Source: Sphingomonadaceae bacterium
GTDB lineage: Bacteria > Pseudomonadota > Alphaproteobacteria > Sphingomonadales > Sphingomonadaceae
DNA: 64,000 bases
Assembly (NCBI GenBank): GCA_024236155.1
Contig: JACKLA010000002.1
Coordinates: forward strand, 62,001-126,000
Reading direction: 5' to 3'
The first letter of the stretch is position 1. Each line of letters starts with the position of its first letter. Position numbers and translations under genes: made by a program. The notes under the pieces were generated by a model, which saw only the letters and a program-made list of their open reading frames with translations, was not told the DNA's origin and searched no databases. Shown one piece after another: positions 32,552 to 42,055 of this stretch.

Positions 32552-34266
32552 ACGCGCTCACGGTCAGCACGGCCATCTCCAGCGGCCGCGTCCACCTCGT
32601 TTCCATCCGCCAGGCCTCGCTCGATACAGCGAGGCTTCGCGTTTTGTGGGTTGCGGTGATTTTCGCCGTTGTCGCGGCCATCGCGGTGCTGCGGATCGGC
32701 TATTTCGGCGTGAGCGATCGCGCGATCCGCGCAACCTCGCTCGAAGAGGCGCTGCTGCCCCCGCGCGGCGAGCTGACTGATCGCAACGGCGTGCCGCTGG
32801 CCCGTGCATTCCCGGCCTATGCCCTGTGGTACAATCCCAAGGCGATGGGCGATCCGTCGGACCCGCTGGTCCGGTCGCCCGAAGCCGTCGCTGCCGAGCT
32901 GAAGGCTATCTTCCCCGATATCGACCAGGACGAAATTGCCAGCAAGCTGGCTTCCGGACGCGGGGGCTATATCCGCCGCCGTGTCCTGCCCGAAGAGGCC
33001 AACAGGGTGCAGGACATCGGCGAACTTGCGCTTGAGCTGCCGCGCGAGAGCGAGCGGCATTACCCGCAAGGGCAGATGGCGGCGCATATTCTCGGTTTCG
33101 TCGATGCAGAGGGCAAGGGCAAGGTCGGCATGGAGCAGGTGCTCGACGAACGTCTCAACGATCCGGTAATGCGCAACCAGCCGGTTGCGCTGTCGATCGA
33201 TATGCGGGTGCAAGGCGCGCTCGAGGATGAGCTTGGACGCGGGATGCTGGCGACCAACGCCAAGGGCGCTGCCGGGATCGTGCTCGATGTCGACACGGGC
33301 GAGGTGCTTGCCCTGGCCTCGCTGCCCGAATTCGATCCGAACAAGATCGATGCCGAAGGCGCGGGTAACATGTTCAACCGCGTGACCAACCAGGTCTACG
33401 AACTCGGCTCGACCTTCAAGCCGATCACCATTGCTGCCGCGATCGATGCGGGCACGGTGCGTGATTTCGGCAAGCGGTACAACGCCAACCCGGTCGAGAT
33501 CGGCGGATTCACGATCAAGGACAGCCACGCGATGGGGTCGAGCCTCAACGTGCCGGAAACGCTGATCCATTCGTCGAACACCACCACGGCGCGCATTGCG
33601 GACGAGCTTGGCGCAGAAAAAATGCGCCGCACCATGATGGATCTGGGGATGAACGAGCGCCCGCATATCGAACTGCCGGCGCGCGGTTTCCCGATCTGGC
33701 CGGGCGACAAATGGCCGCGCCTGCGCAACATGACTGTCAGCTATGGTCACGGTATCGCCGTGACCCCGCTGCATCTTGCCAGCGCCTATGCCGCGATGGT
33801 CAATGGCGGTGTGTGGCGCCCGGCGACCATGCACAAGCTTGAGCCGCATCAGGTCCCCAAGGGGCGCCGCGTGTTCAAGGCCTCGACCTCCAGCCGGATG
33901 CGCCAGTTGCTGCGGATGATCGCGCTCTATGGTACCGGTCGGAATGCCGATGCGCCGGGCTTTCGCGTCGGCGGCAAGACCGGCTCGGCAGAGAAACCGG
34001 GGGCTGGGGGCTACAAGAAGACCTCACTCGTTTCGACCTTCGCCGCAGCCTTCCCGATGGATCGCCCGCGTTATGTGGTCATCGCGATGCTCGATGAGCC
34101 AAAGGGCACCACTGCCAGCTCGTTCCAGCGCACCGCCGCATGGAATGCCGCGCCGATCGTCGGCAAGCTGGTGCCGCGCATCGGCCCGCTGCTGGGCGTG
34201 ATGCCCGACAACACGCGCGACGTCGACATCAGCGACCTGCGGCCACTCGTTCCGGGGGGGCATTGA
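32548..34266 (+). CDS. ftsI: Peptidoglycan D,D-transpeptidase FtsI (PBP3)
   Basis: FtsI is the septal class B penicillin-binding protein that cross-links peptidoglycan with FtsW. The 572-residue product has one N-terminal membrane anchor (about residues 32-52), a PBP dimerisation domain from RGELTDRNGVPLA, and a transpeptidase domain. Active-site motifs are S288-TFK, S342-SN and K477-TGS, all intact. Its start and stop overlap ftsL (ATGA) and murE (TGATG). Confidence 0.97.
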   Translation: MNALTVSTAISSGRVHLVSIRQASLDTARLRVLWVAVIFAVVAAIAVLRIGYFGVSDRAIRATSLEEALLPPRGELTDRNGVPLARAFPAYALWYNPKAMGDPSDPLVRSPEAVAAELKAIFPDIDQDEIASKLASGRGGYIRRRVLPEEANRVQDIGELALELPRESERHYPQGQMAAHILGFVDAEGKGKVGMEQVLDERLNDPVMRNQPVALSIDMRVQGALEDELGRGMLATNAKGAAGIVLDVDTGEVLALASLPEFDPNKIDAEGAGNMFNRVTNQVYELGSTFKPITIAAAIDAGTVRDFGKRYNANPVEIGGFTIKDSHAMGSSLNVPETLIHSSNTTTARIADELGAEKMRRTMMDLGMNERPHIELPARGFPIWPGDKWPRLRNMTVSYGHGIAVTPLHLASAYAAMVNGGVWRPATMHKLEPHQVPKGRRVFKASTSSRMRQLLRMIALYGTGRNADAPGFRVGGKTGSAEKPGAGGYKKTSLVSTFAAAFPMDRPRYVVIAMLDEPKGTTASSFQRTAAWNAAPIVGKLVPRIGPLLGVMPDNTRDVDISDLRPLVPGGH

Positions 34267-35753
34267 TGCGCCTTGCGAAACTCGCCGCCGAAGCTGGTGT
34301 CTCGCTGCCCGAAGGAGCGGATGCGCAGGTGACCGGTTTCGCGATCGATAACCGCAAGGTCGCGCCCGGTACGGTGTTCGGTGCGTTCCAGGGCGCGCAG
34401 GTCAATGGCGAGGATTTTATTCCCGCCGCTATCGAGGCGGGTGCTGTGGCGGTCATCGCCCGGCCCGGGGCGGAGGTGGATGGCGCAATCCACATTGCGA
34501 GCGACACACCGCGCAAATGCTTTGCCGAAATCGCCGCGCGCTTCTTCACTCCCGTGCCGCAGACGATCGTCGCGGTTACCGGAACCAACGGCAAGACCTC
34601 CACGGTCGAGATGACCCGCCAGCTGTGGCGCATGGCAGGGCATCGTGCCGCGAGCATCGGTACGCTGGGTGTCACCACGCCCGATGAAAGCGTTTCGACC
34701 GGGCTGACTACGCCCGATATCGTGACGTTCCTCTCCAATATGAGCGGTCTCGCGCGCGAGGGCGTGAGCCATGTGGCTTACGAGGCATCGAGCCACGGCC
34801 TCAGCCAGTATCGCAACGAGGGGCTGCCGGTGGCAGCAGCTGGGTTCACCAATCTCAGCCGCGATCACCTCGATTACCATTCCGACATGGACGATTATTT
34901 CGCGGCCAAGATGCGGCTGTTCGATGAAGTCGTCTCCGAAGATGCCACGGTTGTGGTCTGGACCGGCAATAGCGAGTGGGCCGGTCGGGCCATCGAGCAT
35001 GCGCGCAAGCGACAATTGCGTGTGCTCACGGTGGGCGAGCAGGTAGATGGAGACCACGGTGGTATCCGCCTGCTCGCTCATACACCGACGCAGCTGGGGC
35101 AGGAACTGACAATTGAGTATGAAGGGCAGCAACGGGTTATCCGGCTGCCCTTGATCGGTGCCTACCAGACCGCCAATGCCCTGGTTGCAGCCGGGCTGGT
35201 GATCGCAACCGGTGGCGATCCTTCGATGACATTCGACGCGGTGTCGCGGCTCCAGCCCTTGCGCGGGCGGCTCGAGCGGGCAGCGATCACCCCGAGCGGG
35301 GCACCGGTCTATATCGATTATGCGCATACGCCCGATGCGCTGGAGGCGGCAATCGAGGCACTGCGTCCGCATGTCTCGGGCAGGCTGTTCTGCGTCTTCG
35401 GCGCGGGCGGCGACCGTGATCATGGCAAGCGCGCGCCGATGGGGGCGGCTGCCTCGCGTCACGCCGATGTCGTGATCGTCACCGATGACAATCCGCGCGG
35501 CGAAGATGCCGGGGATATCCGCCGCGAGGTCCTGTCCGGTGCGGGTGACAACGCGATCGAAATCGGCGACCGGCGTGAAGCCATCGCTCACGCAATCGGC
35601 CAGGCGGAGAAGGACGATATCGTCCTCGTCGCGGGCAAGGGCCACGAGGAAGGCCAGATAATCGGATCGGGAGCAGATATGCGGGTCTTGCCGTTCAACG
35701 ATGTCGAAGTGGCGCGTGAGTGTGCCTCGCAGCGCGCGAGGCAGGGCGAATGA
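34266..35753 (+). CDS. murE: UDP-MurNAc-L-Ala-D-Glu:meso-diaminopimelate ligase
   Basis: MurE adds the third residue of the peptidoglycan stem. The 495-residue product has the Mur ligase ATP loop VTGTNGKTSTVE and the central YEASSHGLSQYR. The C-terminal motif TDDNPRGED carries the DNPR signature of meso-diaminopimelate-specific enzymes, as against Lys-specific ones. ATG 34266 overlaps the ftsI stop; a longer frame inside ftsI is not used. Confidence 0.96.
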   Translation: MRLAKLAAEAGVSLPEGADAQVTGFAIDNRKVAPGTVFGAFQGAQVNGEDFIPAAIEAGAVAVIARPGAEVDGAIHIASDTPRKCFAEIAARFFTPVPQTIVAVTGTNGKTSTVEMTRQLWRMAGHRAASIGTLGVTTPDESVSTGLTTPDIVTFLSNMSGLAREGVSHVAYEASSHGLSQYRNEGLPVAAAGFTNLSRDHLDYHSDMDDYFAAKMRLFDEVVSEDATVVVWTGNSEWAGRAIEHARKRQLRVLTVGEQVDGDHGGIRLLAHTPTQLGQELTIEYEGQQRVIRLPLIGAYQTANALVAAGLVIATGGDPSMTFDAVSRLQPLRGRLERAAITPSGAPVYIDYAHTPDALEAAIEALRPHVSGRLFCVFGAGGDRDHGKRAPMGAAASRHADVVIVTDDNPRGEDAGDIRREVLSGAGDNAIEIGDRREAIAHAIGQAEKDDIVLVAGKGHEEGQIIGSGADMRVLPFNDVEVARECASQRARQGE

Positions 35754-37231
35754 GCGCCGCACGCCTCCAGCATCCGGCGCTGCGCCAATGGCCCGCCTCG
35801 GCGCGCGATGCCCTGCCGCTTGCGCTATGGACCTCTGACGCGGTTGCCGCGGCAACGGGCGGCACGGCCAACAGCGCATTTCAGTGCGCAGGTGTCGAAA
35901 TCGACAGCCGCGATGTGCGCAATGGCGACCTGTTTTTCGCGCTCAAGGGGGAAGCGATGGATGGCCATCGCTTCATCGACAAGGCGTTTGAGAACGGCGC
36001 CGCTGCTGCGGTTGTCGACCGCCCGGTACCCTATCCGCATGTCCTGGTAGAGGATACGACTGTGGCGCTGCACGCCCTTGCAGCGGCATCGCGCGACCGG
36101 GCGACAGCGATACGCATCGGCGTGACCGGCTCGGTCGGCAAGACCGGCGTGAAGGAAGCGATCTTCGCCGCGCTCGACCGATCGAGCTATGGTGCGACTC
36201 ATCGCAGCGTGCGCAGCTACAACAACCATGTCGGCGTGCCGCTCAGTCTTGCGCGGATGCCTGCGCGCAGCCGCTATGGCGTGTTCGAAATGGGCATGAA
36301 CCGTGCTGGCGAAATTGCCGGCCTGACCGGTCAGGTGAAACCGCATGTCGCGGTCATCACCACCATCGCACCGGCGCATATCGAAAACCTTGGTAGCATG
36401 GAGGCAATTGCCGATGCCAAGGCGGAGATTTTTGCAGGTGTTGTCGAAGGCGGCATTGCGGTTATCCCAGCCGATGTCGACCAGTTTGCGCAACTCGCGG
36501 CCATCGCAAAACTTCGCGGCATCGAAGTGGTGTCGTTCGGCAGGAGTGAACACGCCGATGTCCGCCTGCTCGATACCATTCCGTCGGCCAATGGTGGTTC
36601 GCTCGTCACGGCAGACCTTGGAGATACCCGCGTGTGTTACACGGTGGCCGAACCGGGCGAGCACTGGATCGCCAATTCGCTCGCCGTGATGGCGGCGGTG
36701 CGCGCAGCCGGGGGCGATCTGGGTGCAGCCGGGCTGGCGCTGGCCGAGATGGGCGGCCTGAAAGGGCGCGGCGCGCGGCACCAGCTGGCGGCACCGGGCG
36801 GCAAGGCGCTGCTGATCGACGAAAGCTACAACGCCAATCCGGCCTCGATGCGTGCAACATTGCGCCAGCTCGGCCAGACGCCCGCTACCCGGCGCGTCGC
36901 TGTGCTTGGCAGCATGAAGGAACTGGGTGATTTCGCGCCCAAATTCCATGCCCAGCTGGCCGAACCGCTGAGTGAAGCGCAGGTCGATTATGCGATCCTC
37001 GTCGGTGAGGAGATGCGGGCGCTTGCACGGCACTTGGGGAAAGGCGGCGCAGGGGCGCTTGCGGGGGGACTCAGCTTCGCGCATTGCGATAGTCCTGCCG
37101 AGGCGATCGAGGCGCTGGAAGACTATGGCCTGACTGCGGGTGACGCAGTGCTGGTGAAGGGTTCCAACTCGATTGGCCTGGGCAGGCTGGTTGCACACTT
37201 CACGGGCCGGACAAACGGCCGGGACGACTGA
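35750..37231 (+). CDS. murF: UDP-MurNAc-tripeptide--D-alanyl-D-alanine ligase
   Basis: MurF adds D-Ala-D-Ala to finish the UDP-MurNAc pentapeptide. The 493-residue product has the ATP loop VTGSVGKTGVKEA, in which the usual Asn before Gly-Lys is Val, a form I associate with alphaproteobacteria. It also has YNNHVGVPLSL and the later DESYNANPASMRA. It begins by ATGA overlap with murE and ends directly against mraY with no spacer. Confidence 0.96.
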   Translation: MSAARLQHPALRQWPASARDALPLALWTSDAVAAATGGTANSAFQCAGVEIDSRDVRNGDLFFALKGEAMDGHRFIDKAFENGAAAAVVDRPVPYPHVLVEDTTVALHALAAASRDRATAIRIGVTGSVGKTGVKEAIFAALDRSSYGATHRSVRSYNNHVGVPLSLARMPARSRYGVFEMGMNRAGEIAGLTGQVKPHVAVITTIAPAHIENLGSMEAIADAKAEIFAGVVEGGIAVIPADVDQFAQLAAIAKLRGIEVVSFGRSEHADVRLLDTIPSANGGSLVTADLGDTRVCYTVAEPGEHWIANSLAVMAAVRAAGGDLGAAGLALAEMGGLKGRGARHQLAAPGGKALLIDESYNANPASMRATLRQLGQTPATRRVAVLGSMKELGDFAPKFHAQLAEPLSEAQVDYAILVGEEMRALARHLGKGGAGALAGGLSFAHCDSPAEAIEALEDYGLTAGDAVLVKGSNSIGLGRLVAHFTGRTNGRDD

Positions 37232-38302
37232 ATGCTGTATCTGATTGCCGAGTGGCTGGATTTCGGGGGCCTGTTCAACCTCGTCCGCTATCAGACTTTC
37301 CGCTCGGGCGCGACGCTGATGACCGCGCTGGTCATCGGCCTGATCATCGGGCCCCGTTTCATTAGCATGCTGCGGGTGCGCCAGGGCAAGGGGCAGCCGA
37401 TCCGCACCGACGGTCCGCAAACCCACCTTGCCAAGGTCGGCACGCCAACGATGGGCGGGTTGATGATCCTGATCGCGCTATGCGCCTCGATGCTGCTGTG
37501 GATGGACCCGCGCAATCCCTTCGTCTGGGCCTGCATGGCGGTGACTGTCGGCTTCGGCGTGATCGGTTTCATGGATGATTACGACAAGGTCACCAAGCGC
37601 AGTCACCAGGGCGTTTCCGCGAAGGTGCGCCTCCTGCTCGAATTTGCTGTGGCTGGCGTGGCGAGCTATCTGATCGTCGGCCAGATCAAAACCAATCTCT
37701 ACGTTCCCTTCCTGTCTGGCGTCTATATCCCGCTTGGCCCCTTCTATTACGTGTTTGCTGCCTTCGTGATCGTGGGTTTCGGCAATGCGGTAAATTTGAC
37801 CGACGGGCTGGACGGGCTGGCGACGATGCCGGTTGTGATCGCGGCAGGGACGTTCGCAATCATCGCCTATCTTGTCGGGCGCGTCGATTATTCCGCCTAT
37901 CTCGGTATCCCGCATGTGCCGGGCGCGGGTGAGCTGGCGATCTTCTGTGCGGCGATCATGGGCGGGGGACTCGCCTTCCTGTGGTTCAACGCGCCGCCCG
38001 CCGCCGTATTCATGGGCGATACCGGCAGTCTGGCACTGGGGGGTGCGTTGGGGGCAATCGCGGTGGCGAGCCATCACGAGATCGTGTTGCTTATCGTCGG
38101 CGGGCTGTTCGTGGCGGAAACCGCATCGGTCATCATCCAGGTGTTCTGGTTCAAGCGAACCGGCAAGCGCATCTTCCGCATGGCCCCGATCCATCACCAT
38201 TTCGAACAGAAGGGCTGGGCGGAATCGACAGTGGTTATTCGTTTCTGGATAATCTCCATCGTGCTTGCACTGGCGGGCCTTGCGACGCTGAAGGTGCGAT
38301 GA
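37232..38302 (+). CDS. mraY: Phospho-N-acetylmuramoyl-pentapeptide-transferase
   Basis: MraY transfers phospho-MurNAc-pentapeptide to undecaprenyl phosphate and forms lipid I in the inner membrane. The 356-residue product has about ten membrane segments and the family motifs: GTPTMGGLMI, the acidic FMDDYDK, NAVNLTDGLDGLA, and the late APIHHHFEQKGW. Its ATG immediately follows the murF stop, and murD overlaps its end. Confidence 0.97.
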   Translation: MLYLIAEWLDFGGLFNLVRYQTFRSGATLMTALVIGLIIGPRFISMLRVRQGKGQPIRTDGPQTHLAKVGTPTMGGLMILIALCASMLLWMDPRNPFVWACMAVTVGFGVIGFMDDYDKVTKRSHQGVSAKVRLLLEFAVAGVASYLIVGQIKTNLYVPFLSGVYIPLGPFYYVFAAFVIVGFGNAVNLTDGLDGLATMPVVIAAGTFAIIAYLVGRVDYSAYLGIPHVPGAGELAIFCAAIMGGGLAFLWFNAPPAAVFMGDTGSLALGGALGAIAVASHHEIVLLIVGGLFVAETASVIIQVFWFKRTGKRIFRMAPIHHHFEQKGWAESTVVIRFWIISIVLALAGLATLKVR

Positions 38303-39642
38303 TCACTTCGCCCGCCTTTGCCGGCAAACGCTATGCCGTCCTCGGTCTCGCCCGTTCGGGCCTGGCCGCGGCGGAGGCACTGCTGGCGAGCGGGGCGGAA
38401 GTCGTCGCGTGGGATCGGCAGGACGTCGCGCGCGCCAAGCTGGAAGGTCGGGCGAAGCTGGCCGACCCGCTCGATCTGGACCTGACCGGGTTCGATGGCG
38501 TGGTGGTGTCACCCGGCGTACCGCTCAACACCCATCCGATTGCTGGCCACGCGGCGAAATTCGGCGTGTCGGTAATCGGCGATATCGAACTGTTCGCGCA
38601 AGCCCGCGCGAACCTGCCACCGCACAAGGTGGTTGGGGTCACGGGAACCAATGGCAAGAGCACGACCACCGCGCTGGTCCACCACATCCTGCGGACCGCC
38701 GGGGTTCCCTCACTGATGGGCGGCAATATCGGCATCCCGATCATGGAGCAGGACCCGCTGCCAGAAGGCGGGGTCTATGTACTCGAATTGTCGAGCTACC
38801 AGATCGACCTGACGCTGAGCCTTGATTGCGATGTGGCGGTTCTTCTGAACGTCACGCCGGATCATCTCGACCGCTACGAGAGCTTTGCGGCTTATGCGGC
38901 GAGCAAGGAACGCCTGCTCAAAATGCAGGACAATCATTGGGCTATCGTGGGAATTGACGACAGCCAGACGAGCAGCATTGCAGATCGACGTGCAGTCCAG
39001 CTCACACGAATCTCGGCATACGAGTTGCCGAAGCGACTGCGCGATGCACCTTCGCTACAGGGGCCGCACAACTGGCAAAATGCAGCGGCAGCGGTCGAAA
39101 CTGCCCGTGAGCTGGGTATTCCACTTCCGGTCGTGGAAGCTGCCCTCAAGACTTTCGTCGGCCTCCCGCACCGCATGGAATTTGTCGCCGAGCACAAAGG
39201 CGTCACCTTCATCAACGACAGCAAGGCGACCAACACCGACAGCACCGCCCCGGCACTGGCGGCCTATCCGCCGGTTGGCGGGCGTCCACGCATCCACTGG
39301 ATCGTGGGCGGGTTGCCCAAGGAAGACGGGCTCGGCGCGACCGAAGCCCACCTCGGCAACATCGCAGCTGCCTATACCATCGGCGAGGCCGGGCCGCGCT
39401 TTGCCGAATTGCTCGAAGGCACGTTGCCTGTAACCCGTGCTGAGTTGCTGTGCGAAGCCACGCGTGCCGCGCTTGAGGCAGCACAGCCGGGCGATGTGGT
39501 GCTGCTATCGCCTGCATGCGCCAGCTTCGACCAGTTCAAGGATTACGAGCGGCGTGGCGAGCATTTCCGCCAGATCGTTGCCATGCTGACCGGTGAGGGC
39601 CCGCCGACTGCACCCCGGCTCGAAGGGAAATCGGCGGCATGA
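38299..39642 (+). CDS. murD: UDP-N-acetylmuramoyl-L-alanine--D-glutamate ligase
   Basis: MurD adds D-glutamate to UDP-MurNAc-L-Ala. The 447-residue product has an N-terminal Rossmann-type domain (VLGLARSGLAAAEAL), the ATP loop VTGTNGKSTTTAL, the lysine-bearing INDSKATNTDST motif, and the C-terminal LLSPACASFDQFKDYE. ATG 38299 overlaps the mraY stop; the long upstream in-frame extension lies inside mraY and is not real. Confidence 0.96.
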   Translation: MITSPAFAGKRYAVLGLARSGLAAAEALLASGAEVVAWDRQDVARAKLEGRAKLADPLDLDLTGFDGVVVSPGVPLNTHPIAGHAAKFGVSVIGDIELFAQARANLPPHKVVGVTGTNGKSTTTALVHHILRTAGVPSLMGGNIGIPIMEQDPLPEGGVYVLELSSYQIDLTLSLDCDVAVLLNVTPDHLDRYESFAAYAASKERLLKMQDNHWAIVGIDDSQTSSIADRRAVQLTRISAYELPKRLRDAPSLQGPHNWQNAAAAVETARELGIPLPVVEAALKTFVGLPHRMEFVAEHKGVTFINDSKATNTDSTAPALAAYPPVGGRPRIHWIVGGLPKEDGLGATEAHLGNIAAAYTIGEAGPRFAELLEGTLPVTRAELLCEATRAALEAAQPGDVVLLSPACASFDQFKDYERRGEHFRQIVAMLTGEGPPTAPRLEGKSAA

Positions 39643-40880
39643 ACGGCACGCAGCCTTATATTCCCCGCCCCGGCGAGCGGATCGCGACACCCGATCGCTT
39701 CAAGGGTTCGCGCATGGCGGAGCTGAAAATCTGGTGGCGCGAGATTGATCGTGTGCTGCTGTTCCTGATCCTCGCGTTGATGGCAATCGGGACGGCGGCG
39801 GTCGCAGCGGCATCCCCGGCGAGCGCCAATCGCCTGTCGACGGCGGAAGTGCGCCTGCCCGATCTCTATTTCTACTGGGCGCATCTGCGCTGGCAGTTCC
39901 TCGGCCTGATCGCGTTGTTCGGTGCGTCGATGCTCAGCCGGGACAATGCCCGCCGGCTCGGCATATTGCTCGCGGCGGGCATGCTGGCGCTGCTCTTCCT
40001 CGTGCCGCTGATCGGTTATGAGGTGAACGGCGCAAAGCGGTGGATCAACTTCGGCATTGGCTTGCAGCCGTCCGAATTCCTCAAGCCGGGCTTTGCGATT
40101 GCGCTCGCGTGGATATTGTCGTGGCGCCTGCGCGATCCGAACCTGCCGGTTATAGCCCTGGTAACCGGGTTTATGGGGATCATAGGCGTGCTGCTGATGC
40201 TTCAGCCGAATCTGGGGGAAACCCTGCTGTTCGGCGGCGTGTGGTTCGTCCTCATCCTGCTCGCCGGAGTCAGCGTGCAACGGATTGCAGGGCTGGTCGG
40301 CGCCGGTATCGCGGGGCTGACGCTGACATATTTCCTGTATGATAATGCGCGCAATCGCATCGATTCCTTTATCGGCGGGGGCACCGCCTTCGATCAGGTA
40401 GACCTTGCCGAACGCACGCTGCTTGCCGGTGGCTGGACCGGCAGCGGGCTGTGGCTTGGCGTGCGCAAGATGAACCTGCCCGAAGCGCATACCGACTACA
40501 TCTTCTCGGTCATTGGTGAGGAGTTCGGCCTGCTGGTCTGCGCGCTCATCGTGCTGCTATACCTTGCCATCGTGGTACGGGTGCTAGTGCGGCTGGCGGA
40601 TGAGGAAAACCTCTTCGTCCTCCTCGCCGGGGCAGGCCTTGCAACGCAGATCGTCGGGCAGGCCTTCATCAACATCCTCGTCAACCTGCAATTGTTCCCG
40701 TCGAAGGGGATGACGCTGCCGCTGGTTTCCTATGGCGGGTCCTCGACCATCGCGGTATGTCTTGCCGCCGGGCTGCTGCTCGCGGTGACGCGGCGCAATC
40801 CGTTCCTGACGCGCGAGACACCGGGCTTGCGCGCGATGCTGCAGGACAAGCTGTCGCAAGACGAAAGGAAGCGCACATGA
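39639..40880 (+). CDS. ftsW: Peptidoglycan glycosyltransferase FtsW
   Basis: FtsW is the SEDS glycosyltransferase that polymerises lipid II at the septum together with FtsI. The 413-residue product has about ten membrane segments and the SEDS motifs NGAKRWINFG, LQPSEFLKPG, and HTDYIFSVIGEEFG, with LPLVSYGGSS near the end. The N-terminal 35 residues are cytoplasmic and Arg/Pro-rich. It overlaps murD and murG. Confidence 0.96.
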   Translation: MNGTQPYIPRPGERIATPDRFKGSRMAELKIWWREIDRVLLFLILALMAIGTAAVAAASPASANRLSTAEVRLPDLYFYWAHLRWQFLGLIALFGASMLSRDNARRLGILLAAGMLALLFLVPLIGYEVNGAKRWINFGIGLQPSEFLKPGFAIALAWILSWRLRDPNLPVIALVTGFMGIIGVLLMLQPNLGETLLFGGVWFVLILLAGVSVQRIAGLVGAGIAGLTLTYFLYDNARNRIDSFIGGGTAFDQVDLAERTLLAGGWTGSGLWLGVRKMNLPEAHTDYIFSVIGEEFGLLVCALIVLLYLAIVVRVLVRLADEENLFVLLAGAGLATQIVGQAFINILVNLQLFPSKGMTLPLVSYGGSSTIAVCLAAGLLLAVTRRNPFLTRETPGLRAMLQDKLSQDERKRT

Positions 40881-42055
40881 GCGGCGCGAACCGCCATTAC
40901 GTCCTTGCCGCCGGAGGGACCGGTGGGCATCTGATCCCCGCCTTCGCGCTGGCGACCGAGCTTGAGCGGCGCGGGCATCATGTCGCGCTGATCACTGACG
41001 AGCGTGGTGCGAAAATCCCCGGCAAACCCGACTTCCTGCCGGCGCATGTCCTGCCCGCCGGGCGGTTCGGCAAGAACCCGCTCAACTGGATCAAGGGTTT
41101 GCGCGCCGTCTTGCAGGGGCGCGATATGGCGCTGCGCCTGTTCGAGAGTTTTGAACCGAGCGCGGTCATCGGCTTCGGCGGATATCCCTCGCTTCCTGCG
41201 CTGCTGGCTTCGACCAAGTCCGGCGTGCCGAGCCTTGTGCACGAGCAGAATGCGGTGCTGGGCCGCGTCAACCGTTTCCTTGCGGGCAAGGTGCAGGCGA
41301 TCGCCACCGCTTACCCGGAGATCACGCGGCTCAAGCCCAAGCACGCGGGCAAGGTCCACCTTGTCGGCAATCCGGTACGCGGCGAAGTCCTGCAACTGCG
41401 CGATGAGCCTTTTCCGGCCTTTACCGAAGACGGCTTGCTGCGCGTGCTGGTCACTGGCGGCAGCCAGGGGGCGAGCGTGCTTTCCGAGGTGGTGCCCGAT
41501 GGGCTTGCCATGCTCCAGCCTGCGCTGCGTTCGCGCCTGCAAGTGACACAGCAGTGCCGACCAGAAGATCTCGATGCGGTGCGCGAACGCTATCGCAGCC
41601 ACGACATCCCTGCCGAACTGGGCACCTATTTCGAGGATATGGAAGCCCGCCTTGCCGATGCGCATCTGTTTATCGGCCGTGCCGGTGCTTCGACGATTGC
41701 CGAGTTGACGGCAGTTGGCCGCCCGGCGATCCTGATCCCCCTGCCGATCGCAACCGATGATCACCAGGCTGCCAATGCGCGCGAAGTCGCCAAAAAGGGC
41801 GGCGCGCGGATGATCCGGCAGGAGAAATTTACCGGTAAGGAACTGGCTAAGCAGATCCAGGCGCTGGCGCAAAATCCGCAATCGCTCGCAACCGCCGCCC
41901 ATGCAGCGTGGAATTGCGGCCGTCCCGACGCAGCGAAGGATCTTGCCGACCTGGTCGAGAGTTTCGGCGGCGATGAATTGATGGATGTCATCCGCACGGT
42001 TGAACCGCTGCGCGACGAAGCCGCAATCGGCGCGCCATCAGGGGCAGCCGCATGA
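40877..42055 (+). CDS. murG: Undecaprenyldiphospho-muramoylpentapeptide beta-N-acetylglucosaminyltransferase
   Basis: MurG adds GlcNAc to lipid I to give lipid II at the cytoplasmic face of the membrane. The 392-residue GT-B enzyme has the glycine loop AAGGTGGHLIPA (residues about 11-22), HEQNAVLGRVNR, the second glycine loop VTGGSQGA, and the UDP-GlcNAc-binding RAGASTIAEL. ATG 40877 overlaps the ftsW stop. Confidence 0.96.
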   Translation: MSGANRHYVLAAGGTGGHLIPAFALATELERRGHHVALITDERGAKIPGKPDFLPAHVLPAGRFGKNPLNWIKGLRAVLQGRDMALRLFESFEPSAVIGFGGYPSLPALLASTKSGVPSLVHEQNAVLGRVNRFLAGKVQAIATAYPEITRLKPKHAGKVHLVGNPVRGEVLQLRDEPFPAFTEDGLLRVLVTGGSQGASVLSEVVPDGLAMLQPALRSRLQVTQQCRPEDLDAVRERYRSHDIPAELGTYFEDMEARLADAHLFIGRAGASTIAELTAVGRPAILIPLPIATDDHQAANAREVAKKGGARMIRQEKFTGKELAKQIQALAQNPQSLATAAHAAWNCGRPDAAKDLADLVESFGGDELMDVIRTVEPLRDEAAIGAPSGAAA